Below, piece by piece: positions 50,205-52,425 of a stretch of 52,425 nucleotides of DNA (position 1 is the first letter of the stretch; each line of letters opens with the position of its first letter). The stretch lies in assembly GCA_035625025.1 (NCBI GenBank), contig DASPQJ010000027.1, positions 1 through 52,425 on the forward strand, written 5' to 3'. The notes under the pieces were generated by a model. The model was not told the origin of the DNA, made no database searches, and worked only from the letters and a program-made list of their open reading frames with translations. Made by a program: the position numbers and the translations under genes. Source of the stretch: Bog-793 sp035625025 (GTDB lineage Bacteria > Actinomycetota > Acidimicrobiia > Acidimicrobiales > Bog-793).

Positions 50205-51959
50205 TTACGCGGTCGGCTGCGGCGCCTTGGCGATCTCCGCCAGGAATTCGTCGTTCGAAGCCGTCGTGCGGATCTTGTCCATCAGTAGTTCGAGACCAGC
50301 CGCGGAGTTGCCCTCGCTGCTCAGCGCATTGAGCACCCGGCGGAGCTTCCAGACTTGCTGGAGCTGGTTGCGCTCGAAGAGCAGCTCCTCGTGGCGGGTC
50401 GAGCTCGCGTTGACGTCGATCGCCGGGTAGATGCGCCGTTCGGCGAGACGCCGGTCGAGCCGGAGCTCCATGTTCCCAGTTCCCTTGAACTCCTCGAAGA
50501 TCACCTCGTCCATCTTCGAACCGGTCTCCACGAGAGCCGTGGCGAGGATCGTGAGCGACCCGCCCTCCTCCACATTGCGCGCCGCGCCGAAGAACCGCTT
50601 CGGCGGGTAGAGCGCGCCGGAGTCGACGCCACCGGACATGATCCGGCCGGTGGCCGGCTGGGCGAGGTTGTAGGCCCGGGCGAGCCGCGTGATCCCGTCG
50701 AGCAAGATGACAACGTCCCGTCCCAGTTCGACGAGCCGCTTCGCCCGCTCGATCGTCAGTTCGGCGACTGCGGTGTGCTCGTCGGCGGGCCGGTCGAAGG
50801 TCGAGGCGATCACCTCGCCTTTCACCGTCCGGCGCATATCGGTGACCTCTTCGGGGCGCTCGGCAATGAGCAGCACGATGAGATGAACGTCGGGGTCGTT
50901 CGCCTCGATCGAGTGGGCAATCTGCTTCATGACGTACGTCTTGCCAGCCTTGGGCGGCGAGACGATCATCCCCCTCTGGCCACGTCCGATCGGCGAGAGG
51001 AGGTCGACGATGCGCGCCGTCAGGTTCCGCGGGTCGCTGCCGAGCTCGAGGCGCAGCTGGCTGTCCGGGAACAGCGGCGTGAGGTCCTCGAAATGGGGGC
51101 GCAGCCGGGCCTCGTCGGGAGAGAGCCCCGAGACCGAGTCGACGCGGATGAGCGCCGGGTACTTCTCGCTCGGACCGGCAGGCCGGCAAGCGCCCTCGAT
51201 CGCGTCGCCGCGGCGCAAGGCCAATCGGCGCGCCTGGCTCACCGAGACGTAGACGTCGCGCGTACTCGGCAGGTACCCCCCGGTACGCAGGAAGCCGTAG
51301 CCCTCGTCACGGAGATCGAGCAGGCCCTTCACGGGCACGAGCTCGCCCTGCCACGGGACCTCCTGGCCCGGCTGGACCTCGCCACGTTCACGACCCCGGC
51401 GCCTTCGGCTGCGCCGGTTCGCCGTGTCGATATGACCGTCCCCCGCTTGGCGGACCTCGCGACTCATCGCGGCTCGTGGTGGACGGCGATCGTTGGTGCG
51501 CTGTCGCAGGTCATCGAGGTCCCCGTCGGCCGAGGAGGGGATGGAGGCGACGTCGTCGGCCTCATCGAACCGAGGCGCCGGGCGCGGCTCCGACGCGTCC
51601 AGCAAGAGCTCGCCGCCCGGCGTCGATTCCGCTGAGGGAATGCTCCCTGGCAGATCGGCCACCGCCACTTCCGGCGGGAACTGATCCTCGCGGTTTGAGC
51701 CGGCAACGCGCGCGGCGTCGTCGGTCGCGGAAGTCTCATCGTTCGCCACGGTTCCGGACCCGGTCCCACGGGCACCGTTTCCGACCGCCTCGCTCCCATC
51801 CCCGCCGACGTCGACACCCGTCGCCTCGAGAATGAGGTCAATGATGTCGGCTTTCTTCGACCGCGGCGCGGGCGTCAGCGACATCGCCGACGCGATCGCG
51901 TGGAGCTCATCACGCTCCTTGCGTTCGAGGATCGAGCGCTCAAGCTGCTCTTCAGCCAT
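50205..51959 (-). CDS. rho: Transcription termination factor Rho
   Basis: A 584-residue hexameric RNA helicase that ends transcription. The N-terminal Rho_N/SAP-like helix region (SILERKERDELHAIASAMSL, KKADIIDLIL) is followed by an acidic disordered insert of about 130 residues and an Arg-rich stretch (RRSRRRRGRERG), both typical of actinobacterial Rho. Then the RNA-binding cold-shock-like domain (GLLDLRDEGYGFLRTGGYLPS), the Walker A SPPKAGKTYVMKQIA, VILLDGITRLARAYN and GGVDSGALYPPKRFFGAARN. The ATG at 51959 has CAGGAGC upstream. Its promoter is about 300 nt away, leaving a long leader. Confidence 0.97.
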   Translation of the reverse strand: MAEEQLERSILERKERDELHAIASAMSLTPAPRSKKADIIDLILEATGVDVGGDGSEAVGNGARGTGSGTVANDETSATDDAARVAGSNREDQFPPEVAVADLPGSIPSAESTPGGELLLDASEPRPAPRFDEADDVASIPSSADGDLDDLRQRTNDRRPPRAAMSREVRQAGDGHIDTANRRSRRRRGRERGEVQPGQEVPWQGELVPVKGLLDLRDEGYGFLRTGGYLPSTRDVYVSVSQARRLALRRGDAIEGACRPAGPSEKYPALIRVDSVSGLSPDEARLRPHFEDLTPLFPDSQLRLELGSDPRNLTARIVDLLSPIGRGQRGMIVSPPKAGKTYVMKQIAHSIEANDPDVHLIVLLIAERPEEVTDMRRTVKGEVIASTFDRPADEHTAVAELTIERAKRLVELGRDVVILLDGITRLARAYNLAQPATGRIMSGGVDSGALYPPKRFFGAARNVEEGGSLTILATALVETGSKMDEVIFEEFKGTGNMELRLDRRLAERRIYPAIDVNASSTRHEELLFERNQLQQVWKLRRVLNALSSEGNSAAGLELLMDKIRTTASNDEFLAEIAKAPQPTA

Positions 51960-52258
51960 CGACTCTGCTCCTGGTATGTCGTGAATCCAAGTTCGGAGGA
52001 GGAACCCTCACCTGCACCCGCCGATCCGCCTCGGGCGGAGGACCGGGTCGTCGCGTTTCGCGGGTCCCGTTCAACTGCAGACCGCACGCCGGATCGATTT
52101 CGAGGGGCGTAGCGGCGAATCAACCCCCCAAGGCTTTCGACGAACGATTCGCACGGGTAGCACGAGGCGCGATTTCGACAGGTACGGGGTCTCCTGCCAC
52201 CTGCCAGAGGGAATCGGCTTGCGCGCGATATCACCTCAGACGGGCGGGTGACAAGAAC
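51960..52258 (-). promoter_or_regulatory. Long untranslated leader of rho
   Basis: About 295 nt between the predicted promoter and the rho ATG. No conserved riboswitch is recognised. A frame from a GTG at 52273 runs through this region into rho in another phase, but its composition (Ser- and Arg-rich) and position look like a shadow. A long leader fits the autoregulation of rho known in other bacteria, where Rho ends its own message early. Confidence 0.45.
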
Positions 52259-52287
52259 AGTGTAACGGCTCACGACACAAGCGGCAA
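52259..52287 (-). promoter_or_regulatory. Predicted rho promoter
   Basis: Minus-strand -35 TTGCCG (52282-52287), exactly 17 nt, then -10 TACACT (52259-52264). This is a good match to the house-keeping sigma consensus. Transcription would begin near 52252. Confidence 0.55.
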
Positions 52288-52425
52288 CGAAGGGTAGTGG
52301 GTTTGGGACCGCGCCCCGAGACTACGCTGACAACGGTCGAGATCAGGATCCGACCCACGATCCTGAATGTGCCGCGCAGCAGGGTTCGCCTGTCGCTCCC
52401 CAGCGCCCACGGATACCCCGGAAGC
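52288..52425. other. Edge region without a supported gene
   Basis: The last 138 nt hold no feature I can support. An open plus-strand frame from a GTG at 52297 runs to the edge, and minus-strand frames also stay open, but none shows a recognisable motif. In many Actinobacteria homoserine kinase (thrB) lies upstream of rho; I cannot confirm it here. Confidence 0.3.

Noticed and set aside
51875..52273. 132-residue minus-strand frame overlapping the rho start
   Set aside because: Ser- and Arg-rich composition typical of a shadow frame, overlaps the conserved Rho_N region, and begins upstream of the predicted transcript start.

Overview
The window is a gene-dense, GC-rich stretch of core chromosome, most likely from an actinobacterium of the class Acidimicrobiia. 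The evidence is the actinobacterial gene order (rho-rpmE-prfA-prmC-tsaC ... wecA-atp operon ... murA), long actinobacterial LeuA, MurA with Asp in place of the catalytic Cys, a TreS/maltokinase pair, and frequent GTG starts and 4-nt start/stop overlaps. Taxonomy is inferred from protein style only. I see no rRNA, tRNA, CRISPR array, prophage or insertion sequence. Layout: (1) 1-466, remains of an acyl-CoA desaturase gene. (2) 607-8734, leucine and branched-chain amino acid (BCAA) genes: ilvE and leuB on the minus strand, greA-leuC-leuD on plus, a membrane protein, and leuA on minus behind a leader-peptide attenuator. (3) 8731-12390, a large REC-PAS-GGDEF-EAL protein with no usual start codon, and a small membrane protein. 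(4) 12394-16481, serine synthesis: an aminotransferase and serA on minus, serC divergent on plus. (5) 16494-25041, ilvB-ilvN-ilvC behind a second leader-peptide attenuator, then gatC-gatA-gatB-ilvD, all minus. (6) 25227-34481, an SCP2-like protein, then (minus) murA, treS, a degenerate maltokinase-like gene, cysteine desulfurase, mnmA and ligA. (7) 34678-47093, a complete F1Fo ATP synthase operon with rpiB, glyA and wecA upstream and a 2H-phosphoesterase/GNAT fusion coupled to atpC. (8) 47349-52287, tsaC, prmC, prfA, rpmE and rho, with a long rho leader. How the parts work together: LeuA, LeuCD, LeuB and IlvE make leucine from 2-ketoisovalerate, and IlvBN, IlvC, IlvD make the keto-acids, so every enzyme of valine, leucine and isoleucine synthesis after threonine deaminase is here. 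Two of the transcription units (leuA; ilvBNC) begin with tiny BCAA-rich leader ORFs followed by intrinsic terminators, the arrangement expected for ribosome-mediated attenuation. Both leader ORFs appear to start 7-8 nt after a -10 hexamer, as do greA, the aminotransferase, rpiB and possibly murA and prfA, which suggests widespread leaderless transcription. MnmA with a cysteine desulfurase serves tRNA thiolation; GatCAB, TsaC, PrfA, PrmC and RpmE serve translation; TreS with the maltokinase-like protein belongs to trehalose/alpha-glucan metabolism. No wholly new defence or mobile system is visible. The strongest novelty candidates are the paired leaderless BCAA attenuators, the ATC-start signalling protein, the atpC-coupled 2H-GNAT fusion and the active-site-altered maltokinase.
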